A DNA stretch of 64,000 bases from Micromonospora sp. LH3U1 (GTDB lineage Bacteria > Actinomycetota > Actinomycetes > Mycobacteriales > Micromonosporaceae): the NCBI RefSeq assembly GCF_028475105.1, contig NZ_CP116936.1, forward strand, positions 4,835,501 to 4,899,500, given 5' to 3'. Shown here in pieces: positions 18,511 through 25,901 of the stretch (position 1 is the first letter of the stretch; every line of letters begins with the position of its first letter). Position numbers and translations under genes: made by a program. Below the pieces are notes generated by a model. That model was given only the letters and a program-made list of their open reading frames with translations. It was not told where the DNA came from and did not search any database.

Positions 18511-19419
18511 ATGACCGCCCCTGATCCCACTCACATGGTCAAGTACTGCCGCGACGTGCTGCCCAGCATGCTGATCGAAGCATGCGACGTGGACGAGGAT
18601 CTGGCCCACCGTATCGGCGACGACGTGTTGCAGCGGGCTGAGGCGCTGGCAGCTCTGCCGCAGCGTGAGCAGGACGTGTTGATCGCGCCGTTCGTCGAGG
18701 AGGTGTTCGACCACGAGCCGCTGGCGTCACCGCTGGATCTGAGGGCCAAGGTCACCCTCGTGGTGCGGAACAGCCTGCTTGAGCAGGCACACCACGACGG
18801 CCAACTTGGCAGCGGGATCATCGCGGCGACGGAGTACGCGGCCGGCCCGCTGTCGCATCTGCTGGCCGCGCGCCGCCGCCAGCCCATCGCGGCTCAGGAT
18901 CCGAGCCCTTTCGCCGGGCTGGCGGGGCGCTATCCGCGTGCGTGGGCGTGTCTGGACGCTCTGACCGACACCTTCGCCGCAGGTGGCCGCGGTCCACTGC
19001 GCCTACCTTCGGCACCTACGCCCAGCCTGCCTTCCGGCCATGAGGTAGTCACGGCACCACGGTCCGACGACGGCACGATGACCGTGTTCAGCGCGATCGA
19101 CCCGCGCTTCGACCAGGGCCTGGTGGATCTGCTCGGGAAGGCAGCCGAAGGCGATTTCGTACTGTGCACGTCGGCGCTCAGCCGGTACTCGCGCAACAGC
19201 GAGAAACTGCACCGCATCCTCGAATTCCTTCTCGCGCACAGGGCCACAATCCTGACCACCAACTATTTGATCCGCCACACCGACGTCTGGGTCCGCCGCG
19301 GCGCGCTGGTCAAACCAGACAGCCGCAAGCCCTTCGCCGGCGTGCTCGACACCCAGGGACTGGCCGGCACTCACCGGAAGATAGCCGAGAGCGTCGCCGT
19401 GCAGCGGGGCCTGCGCTGA
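18511..19419 (+). CDS. Protein with a partial serine-recombinase-like domain
   Basis: 302 residues from ATG 18511; GGAGG at 18498-18502 fixes this start. The N-terminal ~130 residues are helical and unrecognised. The C-terminal part (about 190-270) resembles the second half of a resolvase catalytic domain: GDFVLCTSALSRYSRNSEKL carries the paired arginines of the DRLSR motif, followed by a helix and the strand ATILTTNYLI. The N-terminal YxRVS nucleophile block of serine recombinases is not visible, so it is either a degenerate recombinase or a protein that borrowed the fold. It follows the possible nuclease gene by 115 bases on the same strand. Confidence 0.6.
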   Translation: MTAPDPTHMVKYCRDVLPSMLIEACDVDEDLAHRIGDDVLQRAEALAALPQREQDVLIAPFVEEVFDHEPLASPLDLRAKVTLVVRNSLLEQAHHDGQLGSGIIAATEYAAGPLSHLLAARRRQPIAAQDPSPFAGLAGRYPRAWACLDALTDTFAAGGRGPLRLPSAPTPSLPSGHEVVTAPRSDDGTMTVFSAIDPRFDQGLVDLLGKAAEGDFVLCTSALSRYSRNSEKLHRILEFLLAHRATILTTNYLIRHTDVWVRRGALVKPDSRKPFAGVLDTQGLAGTHRKIAESVAVQRGLR

Positions 19420-19846
19420 CTCCACCAGGCGGTTGCGCGTCGGCTTCAACACCTCATTGATCAGCTTCGGATGCCGACGTTTCGGAGTTAATCGAAGGGG
19501 TTGCAGCTAACCGCTAAGGCCTGCAAGAGCGGTGGCAACGACCCGGCCCGGGAGCATCGTCGTCATGCGTCACTGACCTCGGCTTCGGCGGTGGCGGTCG
19601 CCTTAGCGACGATGGGATCCGGATGTAACCCAGCCATGGCAAGCAGCTCGTGAGCGACCGATGCCGCGGCCAGGAGCCGTTGCGTCGATTGCTGCATCGC
19701 CGGGGACCACACGGGCTGCTGCTCACGGAGGGCCTTGCGCCTCTTGAACGCCGGGCAAGCCGCACCAGGAAGATGTACGTCTCCGACGTGGCAGATCAAG
19801 GACACTTCTTATCGTCGGAGCTTCCGCAAGTTTGCATCCATCAGCC
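19420..19846. other. Intergenic stretch with a weak minus-strand ORF
   Basis: No strong gene. A minus-strand frame from ATG 19697 to 19563 (about 44 residues, extendable upstream to a GTG at 19805) has coding-like composition (QQSTQRLLAAASVAHELLA) but no ribosome binding site; it may be a remnant. The promoter for the membrane-protein pair starting at 19,847 should lie in the last ~100 bases. Confidence 0.35.
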
Positions 19847-20188
19847 ATGATGGACGTCGTGCCCAAACGACTGTTGACCGCCTGCGGGCTCCTTCTGATG
19901 ATCGTTGTCTTACTAGTAATGATCTTTAGCGGGAGCCTCGACGGCGCGGCAGCGTGGGCAAACATCATCGCGTTACCGGTAGCGATCGCCGGTGTGATCT
20001 TGACGATTCGAAGCGCCAGCGGCTCGGCATCCTCGTCTAGCGCTCAGGATCGCGACAGCTTGAGCGGCCTGGCGAAGTCGGGCAGAGCTAGCCCTGTGGT
20101 CAACCAGGTCGGGTTCAGTGGCGGGCGTCAGGCCAACGTCGCGGGCGACTACTTCGAGCGAGGCCATGATGACCGCGAGGGCAGGTGA
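19847..20188 (+). CDS. Small two-helix membrane protein with a C-terminal GxRQANVxGxY motif
   Basis: 113 residues from the ATG at 19847 (tandem ATGs at 19847/19850; an upstream ATG at 19832 is possible). Two hydrophobic segments (about 10-30 and 37-55) are separated by a short turn, then a Ser-rich linker leads to a C-terminal tail containing VNQVGFSGGRQANVAGDYFE (about 84-103). Nearly the same tail motif opens the next protein. The stop overlaps the next start (GTGA), so the two are co-translated. Not a recognised family. The layout of a small pore-like membrane module with a C-terminal shared motif resembles effectors that receive signals through amyloid-type motifs, but that is inference. 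Confidence 0.6.
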   Translation: MMDVVPKRLLTACGLLLMIVVLLVMIFSGSLDGAAAWANIIALPVAIAGVILTIRSASGSASSSSAQDRDSLSGLAKSGRASPVVNQVGFSGGRQANVAGDYFERGHDDREGR

Positions 20189-21198
20189 GCGTGGTAGATC
20201 GGCAAACTGGCTTTGGTGGCGAACGTCAGGCCAACGTCAAGGGGTCCTACTACGAAGGGAACGTCGATAAGAGCACCCACACGCATCACCATCGCCACTA
20301 CGCACCCAGGGCTAATGTCGACCTGAGGGAAGATGAGGCAACGGAGTCTGGCTCGGGAAGTGGCGCGGCAGCAGCCGCGGGTGGGGGTGGACTGGGCGTC
20401 GTCGTCGTTCTTGCTGTCTTGGGCTACTTCATCTTCGGAGGAAATGAGCCGTTCCCGGCGACGTCAGATCCCTGGCCGGCCGAGGTGAAGCAGGAGGCCG
20501 TGGTCGCGGCTGCAGGTGGCTGGCTCGACAAATGCGCGAAGGCACCGTCTGCGACCCCGGCCAATTGCCCGCAATCCATTGTCGAGACCTCGGATGTCTC
20601 CAAGGTCCGTTGGGCCTTCTACGGCAACCCTCTGGAAGCTGCGGTCATTCACTACACCGAAGCGGAGAGCCGGTTCGACATGCTCGGGACTGTCATGGTG
20701 ACGGCGGACTACACCGCTTCAAAGGATCTACGCCGGGTCGTGACGCCAGCGAAGTACTGGGCCAAGGTGAAGTGGGTCGATGGGAGGCTTGACGTCCAGG
20801 AAATCAAGGAGCACTCGGCCATAGGCGACCCCGATGTAGTGAAGCAGGATCCCAAGGTGCCTTGGGAACTGGTCGCCGCAAAACTGAGCGACGCGTTCAC
20901 ACGATGCGTGCGAGACGCCAAGTCGGCTATGCCGGCTGGATGCCCCGAATGGAGTCCGCCGTCGGGCGCCGAGAAGATCAAATGGTCTTCTACGGGTGAT
21001 CCACTCCTGACCGCTCGCGCTACCTTCGATCCGAAGTTCGCGATCTACCGCGTCAAGGGCACGTACGAGTTGGCCGTGCGCTACACCTGGCTTGGTACCA
21101 CGAAGACCGACACTCGCAATCCCACCTACGAGGCTTGGATCGCTCCAACAGCGGCAGGGCCCGTGGTACTCCAGATCAAGGACACGACCACGGTCTAG
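20185..21198 (+). CDS. Single-pass membrane protein with N-terminal GxRQANVxGxY motif and duplicated extracytoplasmic domain
   Basis: 337 residues, GTG start in a GTGA overlap. Residues 7-25 (RQTGFGGERQANVKGSYYE) match the tail of the preceding protein, and 15 bases (cgtcaggccaacgtc) are identical in both genes. A His-rich stretch (THTHHHRHY) and a Gly/Ala/Ser linker follow, then one membrane helix (about 67-88). The rest (about 95-337) is two tandem copies of a ~110-residue domain, each opening with a Cys-x(9-10)-Cys pair (KCAKAPSATPANC and RCVRDAKSAMPAGC) followed by VxW...GDPL. The domains are probably outside the membrane with disulphides. No known family; the pair may form a sensor-effector unit. 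Confidence 0.65.
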   Translation: MSVVDRQTGFGGERQANVKGSYYEGNVDKSTHTHHHRHYAPRANVDLREDEATESGSGSGAAAAAGGGGLGVVVVLAVLGYFIFGGNEPFPATSDPWPAEVKQEAVVAAAGGWLDKCAKAPSATPANCPQSIVETSDVSKVRWAFYGNPLEAAVIHYTEAESRFDMLGTVMVTADYTASKDLRRVVTPAKYWAKVKWVDGRLDVQEIKEHSAIGDPDVVKQDPKVPWELVAAKLSDAFTRCVRDAKSAMPAGCPEWSPPSGAEKIKWSSTGDPLLTARATFDPKFAIYRVKGTYELAVRYTWLGTTKTDTRNPTYEAWIAPTAAGPVVLQIKDTTTV

Positions 21199-21610
21199 GT
21201 CTCATCGTCATTTGCGCTTGAACGACGACCCGGTCGATGCCCGGCCGAGTCGATGCTGTGCGGGCGCGCTTGTCCGATCCCGCAGCACGATGCGACGCAG
21301 GTAGTCCTGCTCGACCAACCGACAGCCTCGGCCGTGCCGGCGCCGCAACTCAGAAGCGAAGCTGCTCTCACCCCAGCAGGAGTTACCCCGAACGCAGACG
21401 AGGATCGTGCGCGCTGCCGGTCGGGACGGAGTCGCGGCCCCGGCGCTCCCTCGCAGTCGGCGGGGCGTGCAGGGGCATGGGCGAAGTACCGCAGCCCGCG
21501 GGCGGACACCTTGGCATGAACCCATGCCCGCACTCCGGACACCGCAACGCCACCCGCGGCCGAGTGCTGTGCACCGCTGACCAGGTCAGGTCGCAGCCGA
21601 TGTCGGGCAA
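21195..21610 (-). pseudogene. Frameshifted remnant resembling a CoiA-like protein
   Basis: On the minus strand, blocks in two frames read VALRCPECGHGF, then HAKVSARGLRYFAHAP...DCE. These resemble the zinc-ribbon and following strand of actinobacterial CoiA-like proteins (RCPxC...HAKxSxRGLRxFAH...C). The C-terminal nuclease part is not recognisable. No intact ORF spans the region. I consider this a decayed gene, with moderate doubt about the family. Confidence 0.35.
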
Positions 21611-21820
21611 GTTGGCATCGATGCGGCGAGCCGCGGGATGGATCGCCGCGAAGGCCCTCTCATCGCTGCCGTCGACCCTTGCCGCTTACAACCGGGCCGC
21701 TGTTGGTGGCCATGCGGATCTCGCCAACGCGGACCTCTCACCGATGATTATGGAAACGCGTGTACGTCGAGCATGGCAGAGCAGTGCGACAACACCACTG
21801 CTCGTACGTGTCCCCCAGCG
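21611..21820. other. No gene seen
   Basis: Short stretch between the CoiA-like debris and the stop of the DUF1883 gene. No ORF, hairpin or repeat stands out. Confidence 0.4.
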
Positions 21821-22084
21821 TCAGTTGAAGACCTGGTTGACCGTGATTCGGATGCGGTCAGGGTTGCTGTCGACGATGAGCCACCAGTGGTCGTCGTAGG
21901 GCACTTCTAGGACCACGGGAGTGAGGTCGTAGAAGCCGCCGAAGAACTCGTACTCGTCGCCGTCGACGTACGCCTGGTACTCGTCGTCGTCCATGAGGCA
22001 GACCCTGGCGGTCGAGCCGCGCAGCCCGATCTCGAACAACGCGCCGGTGGCGCACTCACCAAGGTCCCAGTAGAGGTGATTCAC
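21821..22084 (-). CDS. DUF1883 domain protein
   Basis: 87 residues from GTG 22084, where the domain begins (MNHLYWDLGECATGALFEI). The DUF1883 pattern is complete: LRGSTARVCLMDDDEYQAY, GGFYDLTPVVLEVP and HWWLIVD. The domain is often fused to a TIR domain in other bacteria; here it stands alone with no partner domain in frame. The start overlaps the stop of a 49-codon ORF as GTGA, suggesting coupling. The longer upstream frame (to 22288) is Arg/Pro-rich and unlike the family. Molecular function unknown. Confidence 0.72.
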   Translation of the reverse strand: MNHLYWDLGECATGALFEIGLRGSTARVCLMDDDEYQAYVDGDEYEFFGGFYDLTPVVLEVPYDDHWWLIVDSNPDRIRITVNQVFN

Positions 22085-22230
22085 ACACCATGTGTAACGG
22101 ATGATGACGCCCCGTAGAAAGTCTTCCCAAGCGTGGCCTTGTCCACTCCGCAAACCACGGCCGGTCGGGCCCCGCTGGCCGCGAGTAGCAGCGGAGGGAA
22201 CAGGGCTTGCTCGAAGCCGAACACCGACAT
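22081..22230 (-). CDS. Possible 49-residue small protein coupled to the DUF1883 gene
   Basis: A short minus-strand ORF from ATG 22230 to TGA 22081-22083. It has high-GC third positions in its first two thirds and a hydrophobic stretch (ALFPPLLLAA). Its TGA overlaps the DUF1883 GTG start by four bases, the arrangement used throughout this genome for coupled genes. No ribosome binding site is obvious and no homolog is recognised, so it could also be the tail of a decayed gene. Confidence 0.35.
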   Translation of the reverse strand: MSVFGFEQALFPPLLLAASGARPAVVCGVDKATLGKTFYGASSSVTHGV

Positions 22231-22429
22231 CAGTGCCCCGGCGCCGGCGAGTCGCCGCGGTAATTCTCCTGTGGATGCAACCGGTCACGGTGATCCCTCG
22301 CGATCAAGGGGGCTGTCCCAGCACCGCCGTCCGATACAGTCGATTCATTGATCAAAGAATTCGGTGACGTCAGACCCTCAGGCCTCCCGGCCCAGGACGA
22401 GCAGCCTCTCAATCCCTGCAACAGCGGAG

Positions 22430-22909
22430 CTAAAGGCTGCCTGTCGCATCCCAGTCCGCCTCCAACCGCTCGTTGGCCAACCGGCGCTCCTCCTCAATGA
22501 CCTCTTGCCGCCGCTTCCAGTCCTCCACGACGTCATCGCTCGGCAGGAGCCGAACCGGCTCCTGCTCACCGTTGCGGCGCCAGCGAGCCCTGCGGTTATC
22601 GGTAAACACGAACTCAAGGTCGAGGTGCCAGGGGTGACCAGGACAACCAGGGCCGATGTGCATCACGTGCCAAAGCTCTGGGGCATCAAGCCAGCCGTTG
22701 CGCTTCGACTTGCCGGGTCCGATCGTCCCGAAATGCAGGGGCAATGCCCGTTCTGGAAGAAGGACCATCACGGATGAGATTGGCTCGCCGCTGTGGTTGT
22801 CCACCTGAACGATGACCTGGTCATACTCGCGAGGCGGGGCGTTGGCAGGGCGTGGCAGATGGTCGTTGTCCCAGTGCACATTTGGCTCAGAGACGATGTC
22901 TGCGGTCAC
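22430..22909 (-). CDS. Ig-like-fold hypothetical protein
   Basis: 159 residues, GTG start. The sequence follows the beta-sandwich pattern common in streptomycete hypothetical proteins: VDNHSGEPISSVMV, a loop with GTIGPGK, LEFVFTDNRRARWRR, then a C-terminal charged helix with a run of EEERR. In related proteins the sandwich is preceded on the same chain by a membrane helix; here that helix is encoded by the separate upstream ORF at 22,906-23,061, overlapping as GTGA. Function unknown. Confidence 0.55.
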   Translation of the reverse strand: MTADIVSEPNVHWDNDHLPRPANAPPREYDQVIVQVDNHSGEPISSVMVLLPERALPLHFGTIGPGKSKRNGWLDAPELWHVMHIGPGCPGHPWHLDLEFVFTDNRRARWRRNGEQEPVRLLPSDDVVEDWKRRQEVIEEERRLANERLEADWDATGSL

Positions 22910-23061
22910 AACCGGGCAACCTGCCGCTGTGTCTCCTCCGCCTCCGCCCGAGCCCGATCACGGGCACGCAAAGCCTCCACCCCCGATACGACCACTGCGG
23001 CGACACCCGCCGCACCGGCAAGTATCGACCCGATCGAATCATTGATGTCCCAAAATCCCAT
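22906..23061 (-). CDS. 51-residue membrane-anchor protein coupled to the Ig-like gene
   Basis: ATG 23061 to TGA 22906-22908. The product has one hydrophobic helix (SIGSILAGAAGVAAVVVSGV, about 9-28) followed by an Arg/Glu-rich amphipathic helix (ALRARDRARAEAEETQRQV). Its stop overlaps the GTG of the next gene. Reading one base across the overlap would fuse anchor and Ig-like domain into a single protein of the usual layout, so this may be a natural split or an ancestral frameshift. Confidence 0.5.
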   Translation of the reverse strand: MGFWDINDSIGSILAGAAGVAAVVVSGVEALRARDRARAEAEETQRQVARL

Positions 23062-23491
23062 GCACCGAGGATGCCACCATCATGTTGATCTCCAGCAGTG
23101 CCCGGTGAAGAGCCAGCTCAGATGAGATTAGTGACGGGCGGAGCCGTCGGGTCATGTTCGGAAAATCCTTCTCGGAACGCAGCGATGTCGCCGTTGTCGA
23201 CAACAGACTGCTGTCGCACGACAGGCCCTGACCGCCCGCGGCGAGCAAGCCGTCTCCGTCCGCGGGCACCATCCCGGGTAGATCATCCCTGGAACTCGAA
23301 GGTAGGCGGCGCGCCCCGGCGCGAGTTCGCGCAGGCCGTCGGCCCATTCCCTCCATCACGAAGCGTCAGTCGGGTCCTCACCGTCTAGCGCTCCCACGTA
23401 TACCCCCGTAAGTCACCTTGCCAAGGAAGCACCGATCGTCGCCTTGCACAGGTACGGCGGACAAGCCGAATGCGCGCCCTCGACGCGCCTA
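23062..23491. other. Gene-free stretch downstream of the CBASS operon
   Basis: About 430 bases with no convincing ORF on either strand. It separates the end of the CBASS operon (minus) from the anchor/Ig-like pair (also minus), whose promoter should be here. No strong hairpin identified by eye. Confidence 0.4.
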
Positions 23492-24088
23492 TTAGTGATC
23501 GCCTTTGCCGGCCACGCGGGGGATCTGGGGTTGGTCGCTGTTGGCGGTGGGGAGAGTAGGTGCGTGGCGGGCCCGGTGTCGTCGGAGGGCGTCGCGCATG
23601 CTCGAGATGCAGGTTCCGCGGGCGGCATCCACCTGGTTTCGGGGGTAGCGGACCTGCAGGTTCATGTCGGCGTCGGTGGTGAGGGCGGCCTGCTGCCATG
23701 CTTGCCGCATCTGCCCGCCGGCTTGGATCTTGGTGGCGCGGACGAGTGCGGCGTAGCTGGCGGCGACCTCGGGTGCCTCGATCTGCAGGAGGGCCTGGTG
23801 GTAGGCAAGCCGGGACTGGATCTTGCTGACCTCGTCGGTGAGGTCGTAGCGGGCTTCAGGAGTGTCACGGCGGCGGCGGATCCGGTACGGCATCTCGGCG
23901 TAGTCCTCGACCGCGTTGAGGGCCTCGGCGAACGCCTTGGCCTGCCGCTCCCGGCGAGTCGCGCGCTGGTTCAGCGTGTAGGTGACCGAGGCGGAGACGA
24001 CGCCGCCGAGGATCGCGATCACGGCGACGATGACGACCGCCGTTTGCGCGGCCGTCCAGCCGCTCTGCGCGGCTTGGGCGTCGACCAT
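23492..24088 (-). CDS. One-TM membrane protein, putative CBASS effector
   Basis: 198 residues from ATG 24088, supported by GGGAGG nine bases upstream. One membrane helix (about 12-36, AQTAVVIVAVIAILGGVV) is followed by a helical cytosolic domain (about 40-165) with many Arg/Glu pairs and a basic disordered tail. It is the last gene after CD-NTase and E2 genes and overlaps the E2 gene by 70 bases, so it is almost certainly part of the operon. In CBASS the effector is activated by the cyclic nucleotide and kills the cell; membrane effectors permeabilise it. It does not match the beta-barrel (Cap15-type) or SAVED-type membrane effectors I know, so the effector class may be new. Confidence 0.7.
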   Translation of the reverse strand: MVDAQAAQSGWTAAQTAVVIVAVIAILGGVVSASVTYTLNQRATRRERQAKAFAEALNAVEDYAEMPYRIRRRRDTPEARYDLTDEVSKIQSRLAYHQALLQIEAPEVAASYAALVRATKIQAGGQMRQAWQQAALTTDADMNLQVRYPRNQVDAARGTCISSMRDALRRHRARHAPTLPTANSDQPQIPRVAGKGDH

Positions 24089-24594
24089 GTGCTGTCACCT
24101 CCCTGGGTTCGAGGAAGTCCGTGGGGTGCGTCTTCGAGCAGCCACACCCCGTCGTTCTGTCGCCAGTAGTTCTCGAGGAACAGGTGCTGGCGGGTCAGCT
24201 CGATGAGTTCGAGCAGCCCCTTGTCGTGGGTCCACCGCCGCTGCGGCGGGTCCAGCGGCATCCAGATGCACAACGCGCCGTCCTCGGGCATGCGGTGCTT
24301 GGAGGTGGCGCCAGGCTTGGCGAAAACCCGGGGATAGTCCTGCGGAGGCAGCCCGTAAGTGTCGTACGGCGGCAGCGTATGGAAGCGGATCGTCACCTCG
24401 ACCGGCTCCGGGTCGCCGATTACTTCCAGCGCCTCTATCTGGTAGACGAGGATCTCGCACTCCCTAGCGGAGCAGGCAGGGTCGAAGATGTACTGGTGGG
24501 AGAGGGTGGGCCCCAGCCGCCGCCGGGCCGCGGCTTCCAGCGGAACCCACCACGGCGCCCGCCGGCCATACCAGTCGGTCACCGGGGTGACCAC
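24019..24594 (-). CDS. CBASS E2-like conjugation protein (lone E2, type II-short style)
   Basis: 191 residues, GTG start overlapping the CD-NTase gene by 16 bases. The E2-like core is visible: a His before the loop (KHRMPEDGALCIW), with the probable catalytic Cys at about 109, the MPLDPPQRRW segment, then the helix ELTRQHLFLENYWRQNDGVW and a terminal APHG. In type II-short CBASS a single E2-like protein replaces the E1-E2 fusion and primes the CD-NTase by attaching to it. No E1 or JAB protease gene is present nearby. The C-terminal ~35 residues are basic, Ser/Arg-rich and overlap the next gene. Confidence 0.75.
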   Translation of the reverse strand: MVTPVTDWYGRRAPWWVPLEAAARRRLGPTLSHQYIFDPACSARECEILVYQIEALEVIGDPEPVEVTIRFHTLPPYDTYGLPPQDYPRVFAKPGATSKHRMPEDGALCIWMPLDPPQRRWTHDKGLLELIELTRQHLFLENYWRQNDGVWLLEDAPHGLPRTQGGDSTWSTPKPRRAAGRPRKRRSSSSP

Positions 24595-25580
24595 GCCCGC
24601 GTGGAGGTCTCCGGTCCTGCGATGATGAGGCTGGCGGCCGACGCGCCGGTGGTTAGCAGGGCCTGCTCGGCCATTTGCGCGCGCTGGTCGCTGTCGGCGA
24701 CCACGTGCGGCAGCACGCTGTGCAAGGCGTGCTGCGCGAGAGCGGGCCGGCCGGCCTGCTCGTGGTCGATGGCCGCGGCCACCTTGTCCCGTGCCAACCC
24801 GAGCCGCCAGGCCGCGCCCTCGCGGGTCATCCCGGACGGGAGCTTGATCGTGCCCGCGACGTCCGCAGGGTCATCGGTGAGCCCGGCGTCCATCTCGTCG
24901 GCGGCATACGTAAAGAAATCGTGCAGCGCCTGCAGCAGCGGCCGCTCCTTGTCCGCGATGCAGCCCAGCGCCAATGCCTTGATGTTCCACGAGCACAGCG
25001 GCTTGCCGTGGTGGGCACGCCAGTGCTTGAGCAGCCGCACGGTACGGGCGAACACGTTGCCAGTGTCCTCGTTGGCCTGCAGCACCAGCTCGGTGTGCTT
25101 CTCCGGGTGCGCCCGGTCCCACCCAACCTTGATCGTGGTGTTCGGGATCCACAACCCCTCATCGGGATGGTCTAAGGCCACGATCACGTCGGCGGTGAAG
25201 TCCTTCTCGCCCGCCGTCACCGGGGCGCCGAACCGCACCAGCACGGACCGCTTCTGACCCTCGACGGTGACCGTCAGGTTGTCGAACTCATCCTTGAGGT
25301 GCTCGCGGATCGCATCGCGGGCCTGCTCCAGCAGCGGCAACGGTCCCTCGGCGTCCGGCCCGTACCCGGCCACGTCGACCACGACGCCAAGGTCAACGTC
25401 GGTCAGCGGCGTGTTCGCGTCGCCGTGCGCGACGGAGCCGTTGATGTAGGTGCGGGCCCCGGGAAACGCGTCGAGCAACGCGGCACCCAGCAACCCTCGC
25501 CGTCTGCGGGCCTCACGCAGTTCGTCCAGCGTGACCTCGAGGGTCTTACGGCCCTCATCGAGCTGGTCCTCCAACGACAT
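24579..25580 (-). CDS. CBASS CD-NTase (cGAS/DncV-like nucleotidyltransferase)
   Basis: 333 residues from ATG 25580, placed by GAGGAGG just upstream; the frame runs to 25631. The polymerase-beta-type active site is complete: GS at 48-49, the metal-binding DVD at 61-63 and a third Asp in DFTADVIVAL (131). The C-terminal helical domain follows (TVRLLKHWRAHHGKPLCSW...). CD-NTases make cyclic di- or trinucleotides on phage infection and switch on the effector. First gene of a three-gene minus-strand operon with E2-like and membrane proteins; the C-terminal tail would be the target of the E2-like protein. Confidence 0.88.
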   Translation of the reverse strand: MSLEDQLDEGRKTLEVTLDELREARRRRGLLGAALLDAFPGARTYINGSVAHGDANTPLTDVDLGVVVDVAGYGPDAEGPLPLLEQARDAIREHLKDEFDNLTVTVEGQKRSVLVRFGAPVTAGEKDFTADVIVALDHPDEGLWIPNTTIKVGWDRAHPEKHTELVLQANEDTGNVFARTVRLLKHWRAHHGKPLCSWNIKALALGCIADKERPLLQALHDFFTYAADEMDAGLTDDPADVAGTIKLPSGMTREGAAWRLGLARDKVAAAIDHEQAGRPALAQHALHSVLPHVVADSDQRAQMAEQALLTTGASAASLIIAGPETSTRAWSPR

Positions 25581-25901
25581 CGCGGTCCTCCTCTCGGCCG
25601 GAATCCGGCCGTGGCGGTACCTCGCAGGCACAGCACAAGGAGGCGCGGGTAAGCAAGTTTGCCCGTCGCGACATCATCTGCCGCCGAGGACCCTCACCGG
25701 GTATGTTCCTGGGTGCGAATCAAGGAACGGCTTCGTAACCCGTCGCCCCCGTGCGCGAGTAGCTGCGGGGCTTCTTGTTGCCGTCAGCCTAACCAGCACC
25801 CCCGACACTTCCCCGCTGCTGCGACGCGAGCGGTCATCGCATACCACGGGGGTTGTGCCGTGAGCCGGACGCAGAGCACCGGGCCCCCATCCGTCGGCGC
25901 T
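25581..25901. other. Upstream region of the CBASS operon
   Basis: 320 bases between the CD-NTase start and the stop of integrase copy B. No ORF with coding character. The CBASS promoter must lie here, reading leftward; no clear promoter boxes were identified. Confidence 0.4.
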
